The notes under the pieces were generated by a model. It saw only the letters and a list, made by a program, of their open reading frames with translations. It had not been told where the DNA came from and did not search any database. Below, piece by piece: positions 26,410 through 36,500 of a stretch of DNA of 44,851 nt (its first letter is position 1; each line of letters opens with the position of its first letter). The position numbers were made by a program, and so were the translations under genes. Source of the DNA: an uncultured Acidobacteriota bacterium (GTDB lineage: Bacteria > Acidobacteriota > Blastocatellia > Pyrinomonadales > Pyrinomonadaceae); contig CALMAH010000037.1 of the NCBI GenBank assembly GCA_937859595.1, forward strand, positions 1-44,851. The letters run 5' to 3'.

Positions 26410-27228
26410 CTATCGGGCAAAGGAGCTGAACAGCGAGCCCCATTCTTCAAGCGTCAAGCTCTCGGCCCGGCGCGACGGGTCAAGACCGGCATCGGCCAAG
26501 GCCGTCCCGGCTTCCGGAGAGAAAGCCTTGAGGTTATTGAGGATCGTCTTGCGTTTCTGGGCAAATGCCGCGGAAAGCAGCCGAAGCGATCTTTCGTCGT
26601 CGAGTGGGCCCACGTTCTTCGGAAAGAGTCGGACGACCGAACTCCATACCTTAGGGGCCGGACGAAACGAACCCGGCGATACGTCGAACAGCTTCTCGAT
26701 CTCAAACGCAGATTCGGCAAGTACCGAGAGATATCCGCGATCGGACGAGCCCGGCTTTGCCGCGATCCGCTCGACGACCTCTTTTTGAAACATCAGCACA
26801 AGGCGTGAAAAAAGCTGACGTTCGCGGATGAGTTTCTGGAGTATCGAGGTTGAGATATAGTAGGGCAGATTGCCGACAAGCTTTGCTGAATGCGGAGCGT
26901 GGACCGCAACGTGTGAGGTCTCGTTTAGAAGTGAACCGAGATCCACCTCAAGCACGTTGGCTTCGACGATTAGAATGTTATCGTCCTCTCCGAACTTTTC
27001 CCGTAACCAGGGGACCAACTCGCGGTCCAGCTCGATCGCGATCACATTCGCCCCCGAGGCAACGAGCTGCTCTGTTAGCGCCCCGCGTCCCGGCCCGATC
27101 TCGACGACAGTGTCGTTAACAGACAGCTCCAAGGAGTCGATTATCTTTCTTATGATATTCGGATCGGCTAGGAAATTCTGACCGAGAGATCTTTTGGCAA
27201 AACGGTTTTGGCGGGTCGGCTTGCTCAT
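26410..27228 (-). CDS. rsmA: 16S rRNA dimethyladenosine transferase RsmA (KsgA)
   Basis: RsmA dimethylates two adjacent adenosines near the 3' end of 16S rRNA during 30S assembly. The 272-residue product starts with the typical RFAKRSLGQNFLADPNII segment and has the SAM motif EIGPGRGALTEQL. Motif IV NLPYYIST contains the catalytic Asn and aromatic residues. The C-terminal helical domain contains FRPAPKVWSSVVRL and KRKTILNNL. Its ATG overlaps the stop of ribD as TAATG, so translation is coupled to ribD. Confidence 0.97.
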   Translation of the reverse strand: MSKPTRQNRFAKRSLGQNFLADPNIIRKIIDSLELSVNDTVVEIGPGRGALTEQLVASGANVIAIELDRELVPWLREKFGEDDNILIVEANVLEVDLGSLLNETSHVAVHAPHSAKLVGNLPYYISTSILQKLIRERQLFSRLVLMFQKEVVERIAAKPGSSDRGYLSVLAESAFEIEKLFDVSPGSFRPAPKVWSSVVRLFPKNVGPLDDERSLRLLSAAFAQKRKTILNNLKAFSPEAGTALADAGLDPSRRAESLTLEEWGSLFSSFAR

Positions 27229-28334
27229 TATGGCTTCGGGTAACCCGTTATTTCGATGTCTTCGCCGTGCTGAAAAACCGCCGTGTCGCGGAGCCGCATT
27301 GCTTTGGCGAGTTCGTCAATTCCCCGCCCGCCAACCGCAGCCGGTGCCTCGCTGCCGCCAACTATCAAGGGCGCGATCATAAAGGTCACCTTGTCGACCA
27401 GGCGGGCATCGACGAACGCTCCCGCAACGGCGGTTCCGCCTTCGACCAAAACGCTCTGGATCTCGCGGCGCTTCAATTCTTCCAGGACGCCCTCCAGATT
27501 GCGAGCCCCTTTATCGACGGGAATTATCTCAACGCCGCGATCCGAAAGGCGCGCGGTCAATTCCGGGTCGATGCAGTTTGTCATAACTATTGTCGGGGCC
27601 TGGTCGGTGGTCGCAGCAAGCTTGGAATCGACCGGCAGGCGAAGGCTGTTGTCCAGCACTACGCGTGCCAGCGGCCTTCGGCGAGGGAGGCCGCTCCGGT
27701 CGGTCAGCGACGGGTTATCAACCACGGCCGTGGTCGCACCGATCAGGATCGCGTCGTGTTCGTGCCTGATCTCCTGAACCCGGCGGCGTGCTTCTTCGCC
27801 GGACAGCGCCGTTGAAACGCTACCCTTAAGCGATATCCGACCGTCCAGCGACATCGCCAGTTTGAGATGGACGAACGGACGGCCTTTCTTGTGCCAGCAG
27901 ATGAATTTCTCGTTTAGCCTTGTCGCTTCATCGGCAAGGATGCCCGTGGCCACTTCGATGCCCGCTTCCTTCAGCCGCTCAAAACCCCTGCCCGACACTA
28001 GCGGGTTCGGATCCTCTATCGGGCATACCACACGCCTGACCCCGGCATTGATGAGTGCTTCTGTGCATGGCGGCGTCCTCCCATGATGAGCGTGCGGCTC
28101 CAGCGAGACATAGGCTGTCCCGCCCCGCGCCCGCTCGCCTGCCTGTTCGAGCGCAAGTACCTCAGCATGGGTCACATTATCGGCAATGTATGCCCCCTCG
28201 CCAACCACGTCGCCCCTCGTCGAAACGATGACGCAGCCCACCAACGGGTTCGGCGAGACCAGGCCCGAGGCGCCGCGGGCAAGCTCTAATGCACGGGCAA
28301 GATGGTTCCTGTCTTTGTCTCGTATATCGTTCAA
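27228..28334 (-). CDS. ribD: Bifunctional riboflavin deaminase-reductase RibD
   Basis: RibD performs the deamination and side-chain reduction steps of riboflavin synthesis. The 368-residue product has an N-terminal deaminase domain (about 1-150) with SPNPLVGCVIV and the zinc/catalytic motif His56-Ala-Glu58. The reductase domain (about 155-368) contains LKLAMSLDGRI, IRHEHDAILIGATT and VEGGTAVAGAF. In the second zinc motif, where family members have PC followed by PPC, this protein reads EPHAHHGRTPPC. Cys90 is kept but the first cysteine is His81, so zinc would be bound by His-His-Cys if at all. No other rib genes and no FMN riboswitch are nearby; ftsY ends 30 bases upstream. Confidence 0.95.
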   Translation of the reverse strand: MNDIRDKDRNHLARALELARGASGLVSPNPLVGCVIVSTRGDVVGEGAYIADNVTHAEVLALEQAGERARGGTAYVSLEPHAHHGRTPPCTEALINAGVRRVVCPIEDPNPLVSGRGFERLKEAGIEVATGILADEATRLNEKFICWHKKGRPFVHLKLAMSLDGRISLKGSVSTALSGEEARRRVQEIRHEHDAILIGATTAVVDNPSLTDRSGLPRRRPLARVVLDNSLRLPVDSKLAATTDQAPTIVMTNCIDPELTARLSDRGVEIIPVDKGARNLEGVLEELKRREIQSVLVEGGTAVAGAFVDARLVDKVTFMIAPLIVGGSEAPAAVGGRGIDELAKAMRLRDTAVFQHGEDIEITGYPKP

Positions 28335-28364
28335 TCTGTGACTACGGCCTGTCCGTATCGCGAA

Positions 28365-29399
28365 CTAGTTAAACAAACCGTTAACATAGCTCTCAGCCTC
28401 AAATACCATCAGGTCATCAACCTGCTCGCCGATGCCGACATAGCGGATCGGGAGATTCAGTTCCTTTGCGATCGCCACGGCTATCCCGCCTTTTGCGGTT
28501 CCGTCCAGTTTGGTCAGGACTATGCCGGTAACGTTCGCGACCCTAGTGAATTGTCGCGCCTGCTCAAGCCCATTCTGTCCTGTTACGGCGTCGATCACCA
28601 GCAAGGTCTCGTGCGGTGCTCCTTCGACCTCTCGGCCCGCAATGCGTTTCATTTTTTCCAGTTCCGCCATCAGGTTCGCCTTGTTGTGAAGCCTTCCCGC
28701 CGTATCGACTATCAGGACATCTGAGTTTTTCGACTTTGCCGACTGAAGAGCGTCAAACAAGACCGCCGCCGGGTCGGTTCCCTGTTTTTGCTGAATTATA
28801 GGCACCCCCGCACGCCCTGCCCATATCTCAAGCTGGTCCGAGGCCGCCGCACGAAATGTGTCTGCCGCACAGATCAATACATCGTTCCCTTCGTTCTTTA
28901 TTCTTTGCGCAAGCTTTCCGATCGTCGTCGTTTTCCCTACACCGTTTACGCCTACAACCATTAACACATAGGGCTTTATTGAGACGTCCACTGCCGTCTC
29001 GTCCGCCACACCGGTTTCCTTTGAATGCTGAAGTATATCCAACAGTTCGCGCTTCATCACGGCCTTCAAGGCGTTTATGTCGCTTATTTCCTGCCGCGAA
29101 ACACCTTTTCTGATGGCCTCGAGGACCTGCATCGTCGTCCTTACGCCGATGTCGGTCGAGATCAACATCTCCTCCAGCTCGTCGAGCAATTGGTCGTCGA
29201 TCTGCTTGCGGCCCTCGAAGATCGTGTCGAGCCTATTGTTGATCGAATCGCGGGTTTTCGCGATCGCGTTCGAAAATCGCACCCCCAACTCGCGCTCGAC
29301 CGCCTCCTCCTGTGCCTTCAGCTCCTCAATGGACTTGTCGAGCCCCAGCACCGAGGTCGAAAATTTATCTTCCTTATTTCGTTTCCAGAACAATGCCAT
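28365..29399 (-). CDS. ftsY: Signal recognition particle receptor FtsY
   Basis: FtsY docks ribosome-SRP complexes at the membrane for co-translational insertion. I place the start at ATG 29399 ([11 protein letters not shown]), giving 344 residues; a TTG at 29435 would add twelve. The order is a short N-terminal helix with aromatic and basic residues (membrane contact), the NG-domain four-helix bundle (about 50-120), G1 [24 protein letters not shown] and [10 protein letters not shown]. The GIGEQVDDL motif lies near the C-terminus. The acidic A domain of enterobacterial FtsY is missing, as in many phyla. A terminator lies just upstream, so ftsY begins a new transcript; TTGACG (29430-29435) may be its -35 box, without a convincing -10. 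Confidence 0.96.
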   Translation of the reverse strand: MALFWKRNKEDKFSTSVLGLDKSIEELKAQEEAVERELGVRFSNAIAKTRDSINNRLDTIFEGRKQIDDQLLDELEEMLISTDIGVRTTMQVLEAIRKGVSRQEISDINALKAVMKRELLDILQHSKETGVADETAVDVSIKPYVLMVVGVNGVGKTTTIGKLAQRIKNEGNDVLICAADTFRAAASDQLEIWAGRAGVPIIQQKQGTDPAAVLFDALQSAKSKNSDVLIVDTAGRLHNKANLMAELEKMKRIAGREVEGAPHETLLVIDAVTGQNGLEQARQFTRVANVTGIVLTKLDGTAKGGIAVAIAKELNLPIRYVGIGEQVDDLMVFEAESYVNGLFN

Positions 29400-29439
29400 A
29401 TAAGTTCGAAAAATGAAGCCTTTGGAAAACGTCAAGTAT

Positions 29440-29470
29440 AAAAAAATATCGCACGCCTAACAACGTGCGA
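29440..29470 (-). terminator. Rho-independent terminator after the HD-GYP / zinc-finger membrane pair
   Basis: On the minus strand TCGCACG (29464-29470) pairs with CGTGCGA (29449-29455) around an 8-base loop. It is followed within two bases by a run of seven T (29440-29446). It lies 36 bases beyond the stop of the gene at 29506 and directly ahead of ftsY, separating the two transcription units. Confidence 0.8.
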
Positions 29471-29505
29471 CAATTACTAGGCATGCTGATCGTCAACAGG
29501 GCCGG

Positions 29506-31161
29506 TCAGCGGGGCAGCCTGAGCTTCGACGAAGAACGGAAAAGCAGATATCCGAGCAGACACGAAAATACGATGGTCAGATAGAACCAAAAGACCGCTC
29601 CAAAGGCCTTTGCGGGTATATTGCCTAGTCTCGGCATATCGAACGGCGAGAAGATCACCGCGAGAACCGCGCCGACAAAGATCGAAGCAATGACCAGCAC
29701 GAAGGCCATCATTAAGAGTTTTATGTAATCAAGCCCGAGCCTCCGGATAGTATCAAGCCCGACCAGCGGGTTCATCGTGGCCAGAAATGATCTGGTATAT
29801 CCCGCAACCAGACACGCCGCCGGGAAAAAGAATAGCCCCCATAGCAACGCTATGCCGCCGATAACCACCAGCGGCGCGGCCAGACGCAGGATACTGCTTA
29901 CTATTGCCGCCGCGGCCTGTTCCTGGGCCTCCTCGGTTGAGCCAAAAGTGGCTTCCAACTGTTCCCTCCGCGATTCCTGAACCTTTTCCCAGAGCAGTTC
30001 CTGTTCGCGGGTCTCGTCGTCTACCATCGGCATCGGGGACCCGTTTTCCGCCGCCAGTGATTGTTCCTTTATTTTTTGCGAATGAGCGGCAAGCAGTTCC
30101 TTTATCTCTTCAGATTGTTCGACGGCCCGGTTACTTGCGTAATAGGGCGTTCCGGGGATCCGCTGAAGGTCTGATTCGATGGTTTCGATGTGTGAACTGA
30201 CCGACGAAAATACGAGATATGTGCCTATCGCGACAGTGAGCATCAGCGGCCCGAACGAGGTCAGATAAACGCCGATGCTGAGGAAGAAAGGATGAAGCAT
30301 ATCTTCCCACAGAGAAAAATCCTCAAAGGAAGGCATAAAATCTGATTCGAGCTCGCCCTGTGAAAAGTTGTTGACCGTGTTTGCCAGCACGCCGAAGCTC
30401 AGCATATTGGCAAGCATCACACACATGAGCGCGGCACCCGCAAGAAAGAAACTCCCTAAAGATGCGGCCGACTGTCCGAGCGTGAAGACCATGAACAAGA
30501 TCGAACCGAACACAAGACTTGCTCTGAACCGAAACGGGTGAGCGAAGGCATCTCCAAGATCCGAAAATCCGAACGGACGGTCAATAAATGCAACCGCTGA
30601 CCTTTTCTTTTCCGCTTTTCCCGACTGATCGCCCAGCGGCTTGCACAGCTGGCCGCACTCCGGACAGATCTTCACCGATCCGCCATATGACGACGGGCAT
30701 GCCTTGCAAAATACTCCGCCGCACGAATCACAGGCGTAGCTCGCCGGTGCGTCAGTATGTCTTCTGCAATTGTCCGGGCTGCCGACCTCTGCCGTAGGGG
30801 TACGTTTCGTCTTGATAGCCAGCGGCGTTTCAGCTATCGCCGGTCCGGACACGTTTAGATGAGCCGTGCTGACCGTCGTTCCTGATAGCTCGGCCTTGGG
30901 TTCGGATGTTTCAGCCGCCGGGGCCGGCTCCGGCTCGGACACAATTAGCGGCATCGGCTGGCCGGATGCCTTTGCATTAAAAAATGGAACGAGTTTTGGG
31001 ACCCGCTTGGCTTCTATCCAGCGCAGATCCCCCTTGCGTACCTTGTCGTCGGGAAGCAGCGAGCCCTCCGCGATCCACACGGGCAGTTCGGCAAACGGAG
31101 CCTCATAGATCTTGCCGGCTGCTTCAACCTGCCAGATTTCTTGTAACGTCTGATCTTCCAT
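29506..31161 (-). CDS. Membrane protein with GYF-like N-terminus and B-box-like zinc finger
   Basis: A 551-residue protein of unknown function. The N-terminus (about 1-65, WQVEAAGKIYEAPFAELPVW) resembles GYF_2-type domains. A linker follows, then a cysteine/histidine cluster (about 130-175: CRRH, CDSC, CKAC, CPEC) like a B-box zinc finger. Several membrane helices in two groups (about 210-330 and 435-545) look like DUF4013/Yip1-type proteins, with a soluble charged helix rich in Glu and Gln between them. The gene starts 38 bases inside the end of the HD-GYP gene, so the two are translated together and probably act in one membrane process. A terminator follows the stop. Confidence 0.8.
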   Translation of the reverse strand: MEDQTLQEIWQVEAAGKIYEAPFAELPVWIAEGSLLPDDKVRKGDLRWIEAKRVPKLVPFFNAKASGQPMPLIVSEPEPAPAAETSEPKAELSGTTVSTAHLNVSGPAIAETPLAIKTKRTPTAEVGSPDNCRRHTDAPASYACDSCGGVFCKACPSSYGGSVKICPECGQLCKPLGDQSGKAEKKRSAVAFIDRPFGFSDLGDAFAHPFRFRASLVFGSILFMVFTLGQSAASLGSFFLAGAALMCVMLANMLSFGVLANTVNNFSQGELESDFMPSFEDFSLWEDMLHPFFLSIGVYLTSFGPLMLTVAIGTYLVFSSVSSHIETIESDLQRIPGTPYYASNRAVEQSEEIKELLAAHSQKIKEQSLAAENGSPMPMVDDETREQELLWEKVQESRREQLEATFGSTEEAQEQAAAAIVSSILRLAAPLVVIGGIALLWGLFFFPAACLVAGYTRSFLATMNPLVGLDTIRRLGLDYIKLLMMAFVLVIASIFVGAVLAVIFSPFDMPRLGNIPAKAFGAVFWFYLTIVFSCLLGYLLFRSSSKLRLPR

Positions 31162-33424
31162 TGTCGGGCGGCTGCAGTTCGGGAATATCCAGTATGTCGT
31201 CGAGAGATCCTACGGCAGTGGGTCCGGAAACAAGCGGTTCGTCGAGGATTATTTCATCTTCACTCAGCTCAATGTAAACAGGTGTCGGTTCTTCGACTTG
31301 CTGAACTTCGGCATTATAACTCGATTCAAATCTGGTAGTCGCAGGAACCGCATTTCCCCGGTCATCGGCGCCAAAGCCCGGTTCAGTTCCTGCAGGCGCC
31401 TGTGCCTCGTCCTCGGGAAGGTCGGCGGAAAAACTTGACTCAAGTTGAACGGGCGTCGGTTCCTCGACCTCCTGAACTTCGGAGTCATCGCCCGACTCAA
31501 TTTGAACAGGCGTCGGCTCTTCTGATACCGATCCGGCCGGTTCGACAAGTGCGGGCCTTCGGCTCATCTCTGCCTCCGGCGGACGCTCTCCGAGATTTTG
31601 GGCTACGCCGACATTGACCTGCTTTTCGTTTTCTCTCGCCGGGTCGGCCATGAATTGCACCACACCGCGGCCGATCTCGCCGGCTTCGCATCCGCGGACC
31701 AGTGCTTCGACCACACTTGCGTCGTATCGTATCCCGACGAACTCCCGGATCCTTGAAATAGCCTCGGGCAGCAGCATACCCTTCGAATAGGGACGGTCTA
31801 TCGTCATCGCGTCAAACGTGTCGGCAACCGAGACGATCTTTGCCTGAAGCGGGATCTGCTCGTCTTTCAGGCCTTGCGGATATCCCTCTCCGTTCACCAT
31901 CTCGTGGTGCATATACATTCCGGGCAAAAAGTCTTTCATCGCCGGTATCTGAGACATTATTTTGTAGCCCTTTACCGGGTGGGTCTTCATTATCTCAAAC
32001 TCTTCCGCCGTTAGAGCCGCAGGCTTTTTCAGTATGTTGTCGTCGATCGCTATCTTCCCTATGTCGTGCAGGAGGGCGCTTATTCTTAACGCTTCAAGCT
32101 CGTCCTCGGGCAGATCGAGCTGCTTGCCGATCGCAACAGAGATCCGAGCCACCCTTTCCGAATGGCCGCGCGTGTATTTGTCCTTGCCGTCGATCGCCGC
32201 TGCCAGAGCCTTGACCGTACCGACGAAAAGTTCGCGGTTCTCCTTTGCTGCACGAGCAAGATTTGCAATATGCTCCTCGAGCTTATCGCTCATCGTGTTG
32301 AACGATTCGCCCAGTTTCCCGATCTCAGTAACGTTTGACGAATCGACGCGGGTCGAAAGATCGCCGCCCGCGATCCGCTCCGCCGCCGACGAGAGCTTAA
32401 GTATCGGCGAGGTCAGCATACGTGCCCCGATCGAGCCAACAAGAAGCGCGAGCAAGGCAAAGGCCAGGCTGATCAGCCAGGTCTGCGTTCTCATCTCACT
32501 TACCGACGCAAGGGCTTTTGACTCGTCCTGCATCGTTATAACTCCGAACGAGAGTTCCGGGCTGACGGCAACGGTGGAATAAGCCCCGATCATGTTGTGG
32601 GTCTCGCCCTCATACTCCGCCGTAAACGGTACAAGTCCGGATTGTATCTGCAGATTCGCCTCTTTCCATTCTCCGACTATCTTGAGATGTGACTGCTGCC
32701 GGCGTTCGCGGACAAGGGCATTGTCCGGATGGAACACGATGTTTCCGGCGTTGTCCACTACGAAGATTATCGGCAGCCCGGACCGCCACAAATGTGCTTC
32801 CGAGGTCGGCTCCATCCCTACCACGCTTCGGGCAAGTCCCTGCATTGAAACGATCGATACGACCGAACCGACCTTGACCCCGCCGACGATCGCCGGAGCC
32901 GAAATAGGTATCACGATCTCGTCTTCGCCGATCACCTTGGGTGACCCGAGGACCACTGAGCCATTCCGGATATTCTCAATCGCTTCGCTTGAGATGGAAT
33001 CGATCTCTGACTGGATGATGTTTCCGGGCCTATACAGCGATAGCGGCTCGCCGCTGTTTGGCCTTACGTATAGGGCGATTATCTCCGGATTGTCCCGCAG
33101 CGTCTGTTCCAGCTTTACATCTGAGGTTGATGACGTGAGCACGTTCGCGTCATTTGAGAGGCTGAATGCACTCGTAAGCCCACCTACCAGGTCCGAATGT
33201 CGCTGCACGAACATCTCGATCTGACGGGCCTTTTCCTGGACCAACTGGATCTGGTATCGGTTCTCGACCGTGCGCAGTTCCCGGCCGCTTCGCTCCGATA
33301 GGAACCAGCCGGTCAAAACAAGCGGGACCAGGCCCACCAATAGCAGGACAAAAATTACAAAATAAACTAGACTGACCTTTGGTATCTCGCGGGGCATGGG
33401 GGTTGGACGCGAAGATCTTCGCAA
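31124..33424 (-). CDS. Membrane sensor with dCache-like, HAMP and HD-GYP domains
   Basis: HD-GYP domains hydrolyse cyclic di-GMP. This 766-residue protein has a first membrane helix (about 19-42), a periplasmic dCache-like sensor (about 45-310), a second helix (about 314-336), HAMP (about 337-390), a short coiled coil and an HD-GYP domain (about 405-590). Key residues are present: RGHSERVARIS, LLHDIGKIAIDD (HD pair near 450) and HHEMVNGEGYPQGL (near 506). The variable WDG part of the usual motif is VNG. A disordered acidic tail of about 170 residues (595-766) carries three copies of EEPTPV followed by a hydrophobic-Glu segment. It overlaps the next gene by 38 bases and is divergent from the big kinase gene. 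Confidence 0.92.
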   Translation of the reverse strand: MRRSSRPTPMPREIPKVSLVYFVIFVLLLVGLVPLVLTGWFLSERSGRELRTVENRYQIQLVQEKARQIEMFVQRHSDLVGGLTSAFSLSNDANVLTSSTSDVKLEQTLRDNPEIIALYVRPNSGEPLSLYRPGNIIQSEIDSISSEAIENIRNGSVVLGSPKVIGEDEIVIPISAPAIVGGVKVGSVVSIVSMQGLARSVVGMEPTSEAHLWRSGLPIIFVVDNAGNIVFHPDNALVRERRQQSHLKIVGEWKEANLQIQSGLVPFTAEYEGETHNMIGAYSTVAVSPELSFGVITMQDESKALASVSEMRTQTWLISLAFALLALLVGSIGARMLTSPILKLSSAAERIAGGDLSTRVDSSNVTEIGKLGESFNTMSDKLEEHIANLARAAKENRELFVGTVKALAAAIDGKDKYTRGHSERVARISVAIGKQLDLPEDELEALRISALLHDIGKIAIDDNILKKPAALTAEEFEIMKTHPVKGYKIMSQIPAMKDFLPGMYMHHEMVNGEGYPQGLKDEQIPLQAKIVSVADTFDAMTIDRPYSKGMLLPEAISRIREFVGIRYDASVVEALVRGCEAGEIGRGVVQFMADPARENEKQVNVGVAQNLGERPPEAEMSRRPALVEPAGSVSEEPTPVQIESGDDSEVQEVEEPTPVQLESSFSADLPEDEAQAPAGTEPGFGADDRGNAVPATTRFESSYNAEVQQVEEPTPVYIELSEDEIILDEPLVSGPTAVGSLDDILDIPELQPPDNGRSDVTRNLAG

Positions 33425-33564
33425 CCATTATCTTACGACATTGCACAACATTTATCAACAACTTTGATCGCTGCAGGAGTATGACTGGAATAACCGATCT
33501 TGCGAACCGTTAGAGCGATTATCCGTATACTTCTCATTTGACCGTGCTGTGTGCTTCTGAACGA

Positions 33565-36500
33565 ATGGAACCGGAACGCTGGAAAAAGCTGGAAGAACTG
33601 TTTCAGGCCGCGACTGAACTGCCCGCGGACGTTCGGGAATCGTTTCTAGAGAAGAATTGCGGCGGTGATGCCGCCCTCGCGGACGAGGTACGGAGACTGC
33701 TTTCCTCCGTCGACGATTCCGATGATTTTATAGAACGTTCTGTTTGGACAGATGGACGATTTCTTGATACTGAGGCAGTGAACGTGTTCGCAGATTCGTT
33801 TGACGAAACTGAACTGCAAGGCCCCGAGGTCGGGTTGGTTGGAAAAAAGATCGGGGCTTTTCGGCTTAAGGAAGAGATCGGCCGCGGGGGAATGGGGGCC
33901 GTCTACCTTGCCGAACGGGCAGACGGCGAGTTTACCCAGCGCGTGGCCGTAAAGCTGATAAAGCGGGGTATGGACACCGACTTCATTATCAGTCGGTTTC
34001 GGCACGAGCGTCAGATCCTCGCCTCGTTCGAACATCCCAACATTGCTCGCCTGCTGGACGGAGGAACGACGGAGGACGGGGTCCCGTTCTTCGTGATGGA
34101 ATACATCGACGGCAAGACGCTTCATGAGTTTTGCGACGCAAATTACTACACGGTCACCGAGCGGCTGGAGCTCTTTGTCAAGGTTTGTTCCGCGGTCTCG
34201 TATGCACACGAACACCAGATAGTCCACAGGGACATCAAGCCGGGCAACGTCTTGATCGATCGGCACGGAGCGCCCAAGCTCCTCGATTTTGGCATCGCCA
34301 AGATCCTCGACTCCGAGCTGATACACGAATCCGTAAATCCGACGGCATCGATGCTGCGGATGTTGACCCCCGACTATGCGAGTCCGGAACAACTTCAAAG
34401 CGGAGAGATCACCCCCGCCAGCGACCTATATTCACTCGGCGTTCTGCTTTACGAACTTGTTTCGGGACATCGCCCGTTTCAGATCAAGAAAAAAACTATT
34501 GCGGAAGTAACGAGAACGGTATGCGAGGAGATACCCACTGCCCCATCCGTGGCTGTTTCCGATCCCGAAAGGATGCTGTCCGTTTACGAGAACGATGTCG
34601 AGCGTCTTGCGGATGCTAGAAATACGGATGTCGAAAACCTGAAGGAGCAGCTTGAAGGGCCGCTGGATAACATCGTAATGAAGTGCCTCGCGAAGGATCC
34701 TTCTGAACGTTATGCGTCGGTCAACGATCTCGTCGAGGACATTCAGCGGTATCTGACCGGACGGGCCGTCTATGCACCGCCTTACTCCGTTTGGTCGCGA
34801 GCGGCCTCCGATCCTCTGCAGAGGATATCTGAAAAGAGTACGCGCCTGGCTGTCTTGCCGCTTGCGTTCATTGATCTTGCTCCGGTCCCCGGTTCGGGAG
34901 AAACCTATCTGGGCGTCGGGTTGGCCGACGCTCTTATCACCAGGCTTAGCCGCATCCGAAGATTCATTGTACGGCCGACAAGTTCGGTGCTTCGATTCGG
35001 CAAGGGCCCGACCGACCCGATCCAGGCCGGCCGCGACCTCAACGTTCAATATATCCTTGACGGGAATATAAAGCGGGCCGGCGATCGTGTCCGGGTAACG
35101 ATCCAGCTTCTTGACGTTTCGGAGAACGCGGCCATTTGGGCAACCTCAATCGACGATAGGCTTACTGACGTTCTTGCACTTGAAGACACGGTGGCGAATC
35201 ATGTCCTCGAAGCCATGCTGCCGCAGCTTGAAAGCGGCGATCTGGAAAATTACACAAGGCGCGGAACCGACGTACCTGAGGCCTTCGACCACTATCTAAA
35301 GGGCCGATTCAATTTCAATAAATTTACCGAAGAGGGCCTGGCGACCGCATTTATCCATTTCCACCACGCGATCGCAGCGGACCCGAGGTACGCGCTTGCC
35401 TATACCGGGATCGCCGATTATTACAACTGGCTGGGCATTCTTGGCGTTCTGCCGCCGCAGGACTGTTTTGATCCGGCGATCGAGGCCGCGAGAAAAGCCA
35501 TTCAGCTTGACCCGGAACTCTCTAACGCTCATTCCAGCCTCGGCTTTTCCATTCACGCGGGGCGATACGACCAAACTGAAGCAGAAAAGCAGCTTCGGCG
35601 GGCGCTGGAACTTGACCCGGCAAATTCGAACGCCTATGTCTGGCTCGGTATCGTCCTGTTTACCCAGGGCAGGTTTGATGAGGGCTTTCGTTTTGCGAGG
35701 CAGGCCACCGAGTTTGACCCGCTTTCGCCATTTGCTCATCACAATATAGGCTGGGCGCTCTACTACGCCCGCAGATACGAAGAAGCGGCGGAACAGTATC
35801 GAAAAGTGGTCTCCACCTTCCCCGGATATGGCCTCGGGCACTATGGGCTGGCAAAAGTGCTTAGGTCGCTCGGCGAAACCGATGAGGCCCTTGCCGAGAG
35901 CCGGAAAGCATCCGAACTGATGGACCGGGGGATCTTTGCCCGGCTTGGCGAAGCCGAAAGCTATGCCTTGGCGAAAAACGATTCGGCTGCCGAAGAGATA
36001 CTTGCCGAGCTAGGAGAACTCTCCAGGCGTCGCTATGTTTCGCCCTATATGAAGGCCCTTGTTTATGCTCGTCTGGGGCAAAACGAACAGGTGCTCGATC
36101 TTCTCGAAGAATCGCTTGGATCAAATGATGCGTGGCTAAACTGGGCAGCGAGCGAACCTGCGTTTGATCCGGTCCATGACGAACCGCGATTTAGAAAGAT
36201 CATCGAAGCGGTTCGGCGCATGTCCCCGGGCAAGAACTCGATGGGCCAGCCAAACCCCGCCCTCGTCGAGATAAATAGAACCGGTATCCATGATCAAACG
36301 ACTCTGATCGCCGATCAATTGCCTACGGCCGAGACCCTGCCGATGCTCTCGCGGATCCGCCCGGGACGTACCGGTGTGTTTGCCGGGGCTGCCGTGTTTT
36401 TGATCGCGGTGATCCTTGGGGCAGCACACTTTATTGTCCGTCCGCTCGTCTCGGATACCCCGACCTCAACCCAGGCCTTTTCAAATCCCAACCCGACACT

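Noticed and set aside
28335..28364. FMN riboswitch ahead of ribD
   Set aside because: Only 30 bases separate ribD from ftsY, far too short for the element.
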